The position numbers and the translations under genes are program-made. Shown in pieces: positions 24,250 through 32,363 of a DNA stretch of 64,000 bases. The stretch's first letter is position 1, and each line of letters begins with the position of its first letter. The stretch is from JASGDN01 sp049840815 (GTDB lineage: Bacteria > Chloroflexota > Chloroflexia > Thermomicrobiales > UBA6265), in contig JASGJI010000014.1 in NCBI GenBank assembly GCA_049840815.1, forward strand, positions 186,001 through 250,000, in the 5' to 3' direction. Under the pieces are notes generated by a model. That model was not told the origin of the DNA, ran no database searches, and was given only the letters and a program-made list of their open reading frames with translations.

Positions 24250-26829
24250 ATGTCCAGCGGTGGCGATCACCGACAATCTGACGACCATAGTGCCCGAAGC
24301 GGGGAGGATGACGATCAGTCTCGTCCTCGTGCGTTTTCGGTGCGCCCCCTCCCGCGCCCGCTCTCGCCGCTCGTTGGGCGAAACCGTGAGATCGCCGAAG
24401 CGCTCATGCTGCTCCGGCGTCCGGAAATCCGCCTCCTCACGCTCACCGGACCGGGTGGCGTGGGGAAGACACGCCTCTCGCTCGCAATCGCCGCCGAACT
24501 TCAGGATGCCTTTGCGAACGGGACGATCTTTGTCAGCCTCTCGGCGCTCACCGATCCGGAACTTGTCCTTCCCGCCATCGCAACCGCCCTGGGTGTCAGC
24601 GCGGGCGACAGCGCCACGCTTGATACCCGACTCATCGCCGCCATCGGCGATGCCGAATGCCTGCTGCTGCTGGATAACTTCGAACAGGTCATCACCGCCG
24701 GCCCCCTGCTCGTGCCGCTCCTCTCGGCCTGCCCACGCTTGACAATCCTTATCACCAGCCGCATGCCTCTCCACGTCCAGGGCGAGCAGGAGGTCTCCGT
24801 CCCCACGCTCTCCGCACCGATTGAAGGAGGCAAGGCATCGCTCGGCGAGATCACGGCGAGCGATGCGGTGGAACTCTTCGTCCAGCGCGCGCAGGCCGCC
24901 CGCCGCGACTTCGCCCTCACCCCCCAGACCGCCCCCATCGTCGCTGAAATCTGCGCGCGCCTCGATGGCCTCCCCCTCGCCATCGAACTCGCCGCCGCCC
25001 GCACCAAGCTCTTCTCCCCCGCGGCGCTGCTCCAGCGCCTCTCCGACCGCATGATGCTGCTCACCGGCGGCCCGCGCGATCTGCCCTCGCGCCTGCAGAC
25101 CATGCGCGATGCCATCCAGTGGAGCTACGACCTGCTGAGCGGGGAGGACCAGGCCGCCTTCCGCCGGCTCGCCCTCTTCTCCGGTTCCTTCTCCCTTGAT
25201 GTCGCGATGGAGATCGCGGAGGACGACACCTTCGACGTGCTCGAAGGCGTCTCCTCCCTGATCGACAAGAGCCTGGTCCTTCGCACCGATCGCGAGGATG
25301 GCACCTCGCGCTTCCGGATGCTGGAGACGATTCGCGAATTCGGGCTGCTCCAGTTGCATCGGGCCGGGGAGTATCCGACGGCCAGCGATCGGTTCCTCGC
25401 CTACTACGCCGAACTGGCCAGGACGTCCGTGCTCGCGATGGTCGGACGCGATCAGACCGCCTGGATGCAGAACCTCGATGACGAGATCGACAATCTCCGC
25501 CTCGCGATGGAGATCGCACTCGATCAGGGTGAACCCGGCGCGGCGAAGGGCCTGCAGATCGCATCCGGCCTCTGGCGATTCTGGCTGAGCCGCGGCCAGA
25601 TCAGCGAGGGCCACGACTGGCTGGTCCGCATGCTGGCGCTGCCATACCCCTTCCCGACCAACGTGGAAGGCGAAGCACGCAACAACCTCGGCAACCTCAA
25701 CCTGGAACTCGGGCATCTCGAACTCGCCCGCGAGCAATACCAGCTCAGCCGCGATCTCTACGAGTCCATCGGCGATGCGCTCGGCATCGCCGACGAGCTG
25801 AACAATCTCGGCCTCGTGGAACTCCTGCAAGCCCGGTTCGATGCCGCCCGCGACTATCTGGAGGAGAGCCTCCGCGTTCGTCGCGCCGCCGAAGACGCGC
25901 TCGGCCTGCCCTCTACGCTCAGTAACCTCGGCGATATCGCCATCGTGGCCGAAGATCTCGACACCGCCGAACGCTACTTCCGCGAGGGCTACAACGTCCG
26001 CCGCGAGATTGGCAACAAGCGTGGGCTGGCGCTCTCCTGTCACAGCCTCGCCTTCGTCTCCTACTATCGCGGCAACATCCCCGATGCATATCGCTGGATC
26101 GACGAGGGCGAACGCTATGCCCACGAGCTTCAGGATGCCTACGCCATCGCAATCCTTCAGGTCGATCGCAGCCTGATGTTGATCGCAGAAGGGCAGGTGG
26201 AACCGGCGCTCGCCTTGCAGGTCAGCGCCCTCCGCTCGCTCCTCAAGATCGGCTCCCAGCGCATGATCGCGGAGACCCTCGACGCCATCGCCGGCACCTG
26301 CATCGGAATCCGTCGCTACGCATTCGGCGCCCAGCTCCTCGGCAAGGCCCACGCCCTGCGCGACGATCACGCCATCTCCATCTCCAGCCGCAGCCGCCGC
26401 GACTTGCAGAATCTCAACGGCCAGCTCAGCCATGCCCTCGGCCCCGCGTTCGAGGACCAGTTCGAGCATGGCCGGCACGACAGTGGAATGGCAATCTACG
26501 ACGAGGCATTCGCCCTTCTCGACGATCTCCGCGCCAACGGCATCCCGAACGACATCCCCGCGGTCGACCCCACCCTCCTCCCCCAGGTCGATGAGGCCGC
26601 CCTCGAGCGCTTCGGCATCACCTCCCGCGAACGGGAAGTCCTCTCCCTGCTTGTGCAGGGCATGAGCGACAAGGAAATCGCCGACCATCTCTTCATCAGT
26701 CCGCGCACCGCCATGACCCACGTCAGCAAGGTGCTCGGCAAGCTCGGCGTGAACAAGCGTGCCGCCGCAGCCAGCATCGCCGTCCGCGAACGCCTGGTCG
26801 ATCCCGCTGCGCCGCTCCCCGGCACCTGA
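24250..26829 (+). CDS. LuxR-type regulator with STAND/NB-ARC ATPase and TPR domains
   Basis: This is an 859-residue regulator of the MalT/AfsR-like class. P-loop GPGGVGKT lies at 67-74, with Walker B LLLLDNFEQV and the downstream NB-ARC blocks GLPLAIELAAAR and RLFSGSFSLDVAMEIA. TPR-like repeats span about 470-680 (ARNNLGNLNLELGHLELAREQY, ADELNNLGLVELLQARFDAARDYLE, STLSNLGDIAIVAEDLDTAERYF). The C-terminal LuxR helix-turn-helix covers about 785-859 (LTSREREVLSLLVQGMSDKEIADHLFISPRT). These proteins oligomerise on ligand and ATP to activate transcription. It precedes the M24 and enolase-superfamily genes on the same strand and may regulate them. No good ribosome-binding site precedes the ATG. Confidence 0.9.
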   Translation: MSSGGDHRQSDDHSARSGEDDDQSRPRAFSVRPLPRPLSPLVGRNREIAEALMLLRRPEIRLLTLTGPGGVGKTRLSLAIAAELQDAFANGTIFVSLSALTDPELVLPAIATALGVSAGDSATLDTRLIAAIGDAECLLLLDNFEQVITAGPLLVPLLSACPRLTILITSRMPLHVQGEQEVSVPTLSAPIEGGKASLGEITASDAVELFVQRAQAARRDFALTPQTAPIVAEICARLDGLPLAIELAAARTKLFSPAALLQRLSDRMMLLTGGPRDLPSRLQTMRDAIQWSYDLLSGEDQAAFRRLALFSGSFSLDVAMEIAEDDTFDVLEGVSSLIDKSLVLRTDREDGTSRFRMLETIREFGLLQLHRAGEYPTASDRFLAYYAELARTSVLAMVGRDQTAWMQNLDDEIDNLRLAMEIALDQGEPGAAKGLQIASGLWRFWLSRGQISEGHDWLVRMLALPYPFPTNVEGEARNNLGNLNLELGHLELAREQYQLSRDLYESIGDALGIADELNNLGLVELLQARFDAARDYLEESLRVRRAAEDALGLPSTLSNLGDIAIVAEDLDTAERYFREGYNVRREIGNKRGLALSCHSLAFVSYYRGNIPDAYRWIDEGERYAHELQDAYAIAILQVDRSLMLIAEGQVEPALALQVSALRSLLKIGSQRMIAETLDAIAGTCIGIRRYAFGAQLLGKAHALRDDHAISISSRSRRDLQNLNGQLSHALGPAFEDQFEHGRHDSGMAIYDEAFALLDDLRANGIPNDIPAVDPTLLPQVDEAALERFGITSREREVLSLLVQGMSDKEIADHLFISPRTAMTHVSKVLGKLGVNKRAAAASIAVRERLVDPAAPLPGT

Positions 26830-26908
26830 CGAGGGGGCTTTCGCGATTCGCGTTTCACGGATAGGGTGATCGCGATACCGTCAATCCGTCGCGAAGGAGC
26901 CTCACCCC

Positions 26909-28144
26909 ATGCCGTCTCCGTCCACCAATGTCCTCGATTGGCTGATCCACCCGGAGGAATACGCCGATCGCGTCCACCGCGTACAGGCAATCCTCTCCGA
27001 TCGCGGGTTGGATGCCCTCGTGCTCTTCCACCCGATCCGGATGGCCTATCTCTCCGGCTTCTACCACCTCAGCACCGAACGCCCGATGGCGATCGTCGTC
27101 AGTGCGAAGAGGGATGGCCTCGGGGCGCTCGTCCCGTGGCTGGAGCAGGAGCATATCGAGAAGGCCACCGGCGTCACCAATGTCCGGGTCTACCCGGAGT
27201 ATCCGACGGGTGGCACCCAGCACCCGCTGCTCCACCTCCGCGACCTGATGGCGGAGATGGGCCTCACCGGCTCCGGCGCTCGGATCGGCTACGACTCCAA
27301 CGGCTATCTCGACATCAACGGCTACGATGGCCCCACGCTCGGCGAAGCACTCGACGACGATGTCCAGACCGTCCGCGCTCGCGACATCATCGACCGCATG
27401 CGACAGGTGAAGAGCCCGGCCGAAATCCGCCTGATCGAGACGTCTGCGCTTTGGGGCAACCTCGCCCATCGCCTGATGCACGAATCCGTCGCCCTGGGCC
27501 GCAACGCCCGCGACATCGGCACCGAGGCGTCGGCCCTCGCCAGCCGCATGATGGTCGCCGCGCTCGGCCCCGGCTACGCGCCACTCACCGCTCCATTCGG
27601 CAGCCTTCCCGCCACGGTGAACTTCACCGCCGGGGCGAACACCTTCCTCCCGCACGGCCTTGGCGATGCCGCCGGACTCCGGCGTGGCGATGTCCTTGTC
27701 ACCTACGCCGGCGCGGATGTCGGCGGCTACCAATCCGAACTGGAGCGCACGATGATCGTCGGCGAGCCGAGCGACACCTTCGTGGAGCACTTCGACAAGA
27801 TGCTCCAGCTCCAGCAGGCCGGCTTCGACGCCCTCCGCGTTGGCCGTACCCTCGCGGAGGCAGAAGAAGAGGTCTCCCGCATCTACGCCGAGCTCGGGGT
27901 TGGCGATCTCCAGCGCCATCACTCCGGCCACGGCATCGGGATGGAGGGGCACGAATCGCCCTTCATCGACAAGGGCGATGACACCGTGATCGAGGCGGGC
28001 ATGGTCTTCTCCGTGGAACCGGGTCTCTACGTCCCCGGCCTCGCTGGATTCCGCCACTCCGATACCGTCGTCGTCACGGAGACCGGCGTCACCCGCCTCA
28101 CCTTCTACCCGCGCGATCTGGAAAGCATGACCATCCTGGTGTAA
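26909..28144 (+). CDS. creatinase/M24-fold protein with altered metal ligands
   Basis: The protein has 411 residues. An N-terminal creatinase_N domain (to about 150) precedes a pita-bread M24 domain. Of the five metal ligands of Xaa-Pro peptidases, only two are kept (His in HSGHGIGMEGHE, Glu in SVEPGLYV). The first Asp is Tyr (TYAGADVGGY), the second is Glu (QSELERT) and the last Glu is Ser (FRHSDTVVV). Loss of these residues is known in creatinase, which hydrolyses its substrate without metal. It is therefore more likely a creatinase-type C-N hydrolase than a peptidase. GAAGGAG lies before the start. The gene is followed by a strong hairpin and by an enolase-superfamily gene. Confidence 0.82.
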   Translation: MPSPSTNVLDWLIHPEEYADRVHRVQAILSDRGLDALVLFHPIRMAYLSGFYHLSTERPMAIVVSAKRDGLGALVPWLEQEHIEKATGVTNVRVYPEYPTGGTQHPLLHLRDLMAEMGLTGSGARIGYDSNGYLDINGYDGPTLGEALDDDVQTVRARDIIDRMRQVKSPAEIRLIETSALWGNLAHRLMHESVALGRNARDIGTEASALASRMMVAALGPGYAPLTAPFGSLPATVNFTAGANTFLPHGLGDAAGLRRGDVLVTYAGADVGGYQSELERTMIVGEPSDTFVEHFDKMLQLQQAGFDALRVGRTLAEAEEEVSRIYAELGVGDLQRHHSGHGIGMEGHESPFIDKGDDTVIEAGMVFSVEPGLYVPGLAGFRHSDTVVVTETGVTRLTFYPRDLESMTILV

Positions 28145-28160
28145 CGCACGCACCCAACGC

Positions 28161-28204
28161 GAAGGGCCGGACGCTCCGTATAGGTACGGAGCGTCCGGCC
28201 CTTC
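28161..28204 (+). terminator. 20-bp perfect hairpin after the M24 gene
   Basis: Arms GAAGGGCCGGACGCTCCGTA and the exact complement around the loop TAGG, 16 bases past the stop codon. No T-tract follows. It separates the M24 gene from the enolase-superfamily gene. Confidence 0.8.
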
Positions 28205-28394
28205 ACACGTTCGGCATCGCCGGGAGCGCTACGCCGCGCGATACCACTGGCAAGCATGACCACTACCGCGAGGAATTGCACCAGGAGATATGATGTCATA
28301 CCATGGGCGTCATAAGACTGCGCTCCGATTCTTCCCGCGCGACGGTCCCTCCCGGACCCGTCACCCCCTGCGCACATGCTGAGGGACATCCACC

Positions 28395-29552
28395 ATGAAG
28401 ATCACCGAGGTCAAGACCCACGTCATCAGCACCCCCTGGCGTAACCTCACCTTCGTCCGCGTCCTCACCGACGAGGGCATTGAGGGCGTCGGCGAGGTCC
28501 GCATGCTGAATCACACCGACGCCTTCCTCGGCCTTCTGGAAGAACTCGTGCCCAATCACGTCGTGGGGCGCGACCCGTTCGACATCGAGTCCCTCGTCTA
28601 CCGTCTCTACCGCGATGACTACCAGAAGCCCGGCCAGATCCAGATGTCCGCCACCGCCGCCATCGAGGTCGCCTGCTGGGACATCATGGGCAAGGCGCTC
28701 AACCAGCCCGTCTACCGCCTCCTCGGCGGCAAGGTGCGCGACTCCATCAAGGCCTACGCCAACGGCTGGTACCGCGTCGAACGCACGCCGGAAGAGTTCC
28801 ACAACGCCGCGAAGAAGGTGATCGCGCGCGGCTACCAGGCGCTCAAGTTCGATCCCTTCGGCGCCGGATTCCTCGAGATGAGCTACCCGGAGATCGACAA
28901 GGCCGTGGAGCTCGTCGCCGCCGTACGTGATGCCGTCGGCCCGGATACCGAGATCCTGATCGAGATGCATGGCCGCATGAACCGCAACACCGCCCTCCGC
29001 GTCGCCGAGCGGCTGGAGCCCTTCCGTCCGAGCTGGATCGAGGAGCCCGTCCCACCCGAAAACGCCGAGACCATGCGCGATGTCACCGCGCGCACCACCA
29101 TTCCGGTCGCCACCGGCGAACGCCTCTACAGCCGGCACGAGTTCCGCCGCCTCTTCGAACTCCAGGCCTGCGACATCATCCAGCCGGACATCATGCACAT
29201 GGGCGGCCTGCTGGAGACCAAGCGCGTCGCCGCCTGGGCCGAGGCGTATTACGTCCTCGTCGCCCCGCACAACGTGGGTGGCCCGGTCGCCACGGCCGCC
29301 GCGCTCCACTTCGCGGCATCCACCCCGAACTTCAAGATCCAGGAACACTTCAACGACTTCGCGGACAGCGACGTGAAGGCCCTCGCCCCCGGCAATCCGG
29401 AGGTCATCGACGGCTACTTCGCCCTTCCCACCGGCCCCGGCCTCGGCATCGAACTCGACATCGAGGCGCTGGAAGCCCGCCCGCGCGACAAGAACGTGGT
29501 CTTCAACCTCTACGAAGAGGACTGGCATCTTCGCATGAAGAAGGATGAGTAA
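28395..29552 (+). CDS. enolase-superfamily sugar-acid dehydratase (mandelate racemase/DgoD-like)
   Basis: This is a 385-residue protein with an N-terminal capping domain to about 115 and a TIM-like barrel. Visible active-site residues are K151 (KFDPFG), the metal-ligand positions E190, E216 (EEPVPPENAE) and E242 (GERLYSRHEF), and the general-base H292 (APHNVGG). The layout, including ERLYSR and EEPV-ENAE, matches the galactonate/mannonate dehydratase branch. In DgoD the first ligand is Asp in VDFHGR; here it is IEMHGR, a conservative Asp-to-Glu change. A sugar-acid dehydratase is likely but the substrate is open. GAGGGACATCCACC precedes the ATG. The gap 28205-28394 shows nothing else. Confidence 0.87.
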   Translation: MKITEVKTHVISTPWRNLTFVRVLTDEGIEGVGEVRMLNHTDAFLGLLEELVPNHVVGRDPFDIESLVYRLYRDDYQKPGQIQMSATAAIEVACWDIMGKALNQPVYRLLGGKVRDSIKAYANGWYRVERTPEEFHNAAKKVIARGYQALKFDPFGAGFLEMSYPEIDKAVELVAAVRDAVGPDTEILIEMHGRMNRNTALRVAERLEPFRPSWIEEPVPPENAETMRDVTARTTIPVATGERLYSRHEFRRLFELQACDIIQPDIMHMGGLLETKRVAAWAEAYYVLVAPHNVGGPVATAAALHFAASTPNFKIQEHFNDFADSDVKALAPGNPEVIDGYFALPTGPGLGIELDIEALEARPRDKNVVFNLYEEDWHLRMKKDE

Positions 29553-29855
29553 GACCAAAGGGGCGAGGCGAGAGAAGTGAGGAGTGCGGCCAGTGAATAG
29601 ACCGGTCCTGCGTGACCTCATTTCTCATACCGAATCCGACTGGTCTGGCAGTGCATGGGGAGCGATCCCGAAGGATGGTGGCATCGGACCGACACGGGGT
29701 CGGTCCCTACGTACAGGGCATGCTTTCGTAGGGAGTCCTGAGCGACGCCGAAGGACCCCGTGTCGATCCGGCCTCCCCACCCGTCAAGCCAGGCATCCAA
29801 ACCCCCTCCCTTCACCCGGATTCGGTATCACTCCTCGTCTTCGCTCCCTCACTTC
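29553..29855. repeat. gap of nested repeats (elements E, D and C)
   Basis: This gap is bounded by purine-rich element E on the left (29561-29586) and its inverted copy on the right (29843-29880). Inside lies element D (TGGTCTGGCA..GCATGG, then AAGCCAGGCATCC..CCCGGATTCGG), seen uninterrupted at 58163-58250. Element D is split here by a copy of palindromic element C (29685-29770, CGGACCGACACGGGGTCGG...). No gene is supported. Confidence 0.65.
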
Positions 29856-31361
29856 TCACTCCTCTCCCCTCTCCCCTCGCCCGGTGGCGATCCTCGCGCG
29901 AAGATCCAACCCATCCAGCGTCGCGCAGAGCGCCGCGCTCAGCACCAGGTCATCGTGTCCGTCCCGCTCCGGCACGCCCCATCGGAGCGTCGCACTCGGA
30001 CCCGAGCCGATCTCGTACGTCGTCGCGGCCAGCTGGCGATGCCAGAGCCGCGTCACGGCATCGCCATCATCGACGTAGTCCTTGAACCGTCCGCCATCGA
30101 TCAACGCGAGGAAGTCCCACCCCAACTGGCTCTTGCTCGCCCGCGAGAAGACGAACGGCACCACCTCGATGCGGGGGCCACCACCCCGTCGCCCGAGCGA
30201 CTCCCGCAGGAACGACGCGAGCCCCGCCCCGATCCCTGTCGCATCGACCACCACCCAGCTCGCCTTCCAGACAGATCGCGCCAGATCCACCAACTGGTCG
30301 TGCAACGCCGTATGCCGCACGCCCGTCCACACCCGCCGGTCCACCACCCGATACCCCGGACGTCCTCCGGCCGTGTCGACCTCCACCACCGTCAGCGCGG
30401 TGCTGTCCCGCCGGACGTCTCCAGCCGCGAATGCCAGCTGATCGCCGCCACCTTCCTCCTCGCCCGCCACATCCAGCAGCAAGGCGTACCGGCATCCCGG
30501 CGTGGCCCGCACCAGGCGCGGATGATCGCCCACCATCTGTGCCAGCCGCGATGGCGGGAAGAGACTCCCCTCGCCATCCAGTTCCTGCAAGCAGTATTCG
30601 GTCCGCACGAACGGATGATCCTCACCCAGCTGCGCGATCCGACCGCGAACCCGCTCCCCGTAGGCAGGAACCTCCTTCGCCACCACCTCCCACGGCACAT
30701 GGAACACACGATCCCGCCCATCCTGTGCCGACCGATCGCGGAGATACCGCGTCTGCCGCGCCAACAGCGTCGACGCCGACCAAACCGTTCCCATGAAGAG
30801 CGTCGCGGCATTCGTGGAGGCCGCCATCGGGTCGAAGACGGCATCCCACACATCCGGATCGATGTCCTGCGCCTCGTTCGCCACCAGCAGCAGATCGGCC
30901 GTCTGCCCGCGCGCGTTCGCCTGCGCTCCTGCCGAGAGGAAGCGCGCCGTCGCTCGCCCCACCGAGATCGCATATCCATCGTGAATGCGCGTCAATGGCG
31001 CCGTGAGCGGATTTCCCAGCAACCGATCGCGCAAGCGGTCCCGGCTCAACGCCGCTTGCGGCCGGAACGTCGGCGCGGCCACCACGATGCTGCCGCCACG
31101 CCGCGCATGCCGCATCAGCAGCATCGCCAGCACCTGCGCCAACATCTCGTCCTTCCCCGCCTGCCGACTGAAGACCGCGATCATCTGGCCGAGATCATCG
31201 CCCGGAGACTCCCGCAACACACTCCCCACGATCGCCCGCGCCGGCCCGAGCTGATATCCGCGCAACCGCCGCTCCGGCGCGATCGCTGCCGAAAATGCCT
31301 CCACATCGGTCAGGATGCGTCGCAAGCCCGATCGTGTCGCATCCCGCGCCTCGCCGCTCAT
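29856..31361 (-). CDS. phage-type terminase large subunit, stand-alone
   Basis: This is a 501-residue two-domain terminase. The ATPase has a Walker A variant SRQAGKDE (65-72), Walker B LLLVANEAQ with catalytic E163, and the coupling motif MGTVWS (190-195). The RNase H-fold nuclease has its acidic set D297 (LLLDVAG), D373 (VVDATGIGAG) and D470/D471 (HDDLVL). All catalytic residues are intact. It is last in a run of three genes with four-base overlaps, followed by repeats; no portal, capsid, protease or tail gene is in the window. The final residues GRGERGEE are encoded by repeat element E. It may be a phage remnant kept for another purpose. Confidence 0.87.
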   Translation of the reverse strand: MSGEARDATRSGLRRILTDVEAFSAAIAPERRLRGYQLGPARAIVGSVLRESPGDDLGQMIAVFSRQAGKDEMLAQVLAMLLMRHARRGGSIVVAAPTFRPQAALSRDRLRDRLLGNPLTAPLTRIHDGYAISVGRATARFLSAGAQANARGQTADLLLVANEAQDIDPDVWDAVFDPMAASTNAATLFMGTVWSASTLLARQTRYLRDRSAQDGRDRVFHVPWEVVAKEVPAYGERVRGRIAQLGEDHPFVRTEYCLQELDGEGSLFPPSRLAQMVGDHPRLVRATPGCRYALLLDVAGEEEGGGDQLAFAAGDVRRDSTALTVVEVDTAGGRPGYRVVDRRVWTGVRHTALHDQLVDLARSVWKASWVVVDATGIGAGLASFLRESLGRRGGGPRIEVVPFVFSRASKSQLGWDFLALIDGGRFKDYVDDGDAVTRLWHRQLAATTYEIGSGPSATLRWGVPERDGHDDLVLSAALCATLDGLDLRARIATGRGERGEE

Positions 31362-31633
31362 CGCGCCAGCACCCGCGCGACCACATCGACCGCCACGCCG
31401 CCCAGGATCGTGAAGAGCAGCATGTTCAGCCGCCCCTTGATCTCCCGCAGATCCTCCTGCACCGACTCCACCATCTGCCGCGTCACCGCCTCGTAGGCAT
31501 TCGCGGGCCGCACCTCGATCCCCTCGGCAGGCGGCAACTCCGGCAACGTCGCCCGATGCAGCGCCCGCACGCCCTCCGCGATCTCCGCCGCCGCCTTCCT
31601 CCGCCGCGCCTCCTTGATGTCCGCTCGCATCAC
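31358..31633 (-). CDS. small single-span membrane protein of the terminase cassette
   Basis: This 91-residue protein has a charged, probably helical N-terminus (DIKEARRRKAAAEIAEGVRAL), a central amphipathic helix (QMVESVQEDLREIKGRLNML) and a C-terminal hydrophobic span at about 70-88 (MLLFTILGGVAVDVVARVL). It overlaps the terminase start by four bases (ATGA) and the upstream gene's stop by four bases, so it is translationally coupled to both. The size and C-terminal span recall small holin-like or membrane-tether proteins, but no family is recognised. Confidence 0.72.
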   Translation of the reverse strand: MMRADIKEARRRKAAAEIAEGVRALHRATLPELPPAEGIEVRPANAYEAVTRQMVESVQEDLREIKGRLNMLLFTILGGVAVDVVARVLAR

Positions 31634-32103
31634 ACCGCCCTCCCCGCCTTGTCCGCGTCCAGCCCTGCCAACGCCTCGCGCACGAGATCGGCGGTGGCCT
31701 CCATCACGTCCGTCCCTTCGCCCCCGGAGACGTGGTGCTGCACGCGCATCGCCTGCGCGGCCACGGTCGTGATCCGGGTGATCCCCGTCACCAGCTTCGC
31801 GAGGTCCTGTTCTTCCAGCAACAACCGCAGCAACACGACCCGAAGCGATCCCAGTTCGTCGATCAGCCCATGTTCGAGAATCTCGTTCGTCGCATCCGCG
31901 AGCGTCGCGCGCAGGTCGTTATCGAGCAGGACGCGATACTCGCTGGGCGGAAACGGCGGCACATCCATCTCCGCCCGGTCGCCACCGGGCACCCCGGCAG
32001 CCCCGCCTTCTGGCGGACGATGCCGCAGGCAGAAGGTCTCCCCACGCCGGATGAAGCGCATGCACCCCGGTTGGGCGCAGCGCGGTTGTGGTGTGCGCGT
32101 CAT
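31630..32103 (-). CDS. zinc-finger-like small protein, first gene of the terminase cassette
   Basis: This 157-residue protein begins with a probable zinc-binding knot, C9, C14, C25 and H28 (CAQPGC...FCLRH). A helical segment follows (NDLRATLADATNEILEHGLIDELGSLRVVLLRLLLEEQDLAKLVTGITRI). Position and size fit a terminase small subunit or adaptor that recognises DNA and hands it to the large subunit, but sequence similarity to known small subunits is not evident. It overlaps the next gene by four bases. The start 32103 is preceded by AGGGAGGGGCATTGCC on the coding strand. Confidence 0.7.
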   Translation of the reverse strand: MTRTPQPRCAQPGCMRFIRRGETFCLRHRPPEGGAAGVPGGDRAEMDVPPFPPSEYRVLLDNDLRATLADATNEILEHGLIDELGSLRVVLLRLLLEEQDLAKLVTGITRITTVAAQAMRVQHHVSGGEGTDVMEATADLVREALAGLDADKAGRAV

Positions 32104-32304
32104 GGCAATGCCCCTCCCTGTGATACGAGGGGCAGGACCGAATCAGGATTGAGAACATATGTTCTTATCAGAACCCCTCATCCAACGAACGCAGCGAACC
32201 CCGATCACCGCGCCACCCCATCCCACCCATGACCAACGTCCTCGCCATCCATGCGGGTGGCAGAGCCGCCATACCCCCTCCGGGGGCCACGGATCACAAC
32301 GACA

Positions 32305-32347
32305 AACCGGCGATGCGTTCTGGATCATCCGGAACGCATCGCCGGTT
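32305..32347 (-). terminator. 16-bp hairpin downstream of the first M20 gene
   Basis: Arms AACCGGCGATGCGTTC and its complement with an 11-base loop, 17 bases past the stop (32364) of the minus-strand amidohydrolase. The rest of the gap 32104-32363 carries another small palindrome (CCCCCTCCGGGGG near 32275) and no gene. Confidence 0.65.
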
Positions 32348-32363
32348 ATCACCAGCGCAATCG

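Noticed and set aside
24142..26721. Open frame of about 860 codons on the minus strand opposite the LuxR-type regulator
   Set aside because: It mirrors the coding strand; the translation has no family features, while the plus strand shows the ATPase, TPR and helix-turn-helix motifs.
26909..28144. Active Xaa-Pro aminopeptidase
   Set aside because: Three of the five metal ligands are replaced, so a normal dinuclear metal site cannot form. A creatinase-type assignment is more cautious.
29856..32103. Prophage
   Set aside because: Only the terminase and two small genes are seen. No integrase, portal, capsid, tail or lysis genes or attachment sites were found, so the region is described as a cassette rather than a prophage.
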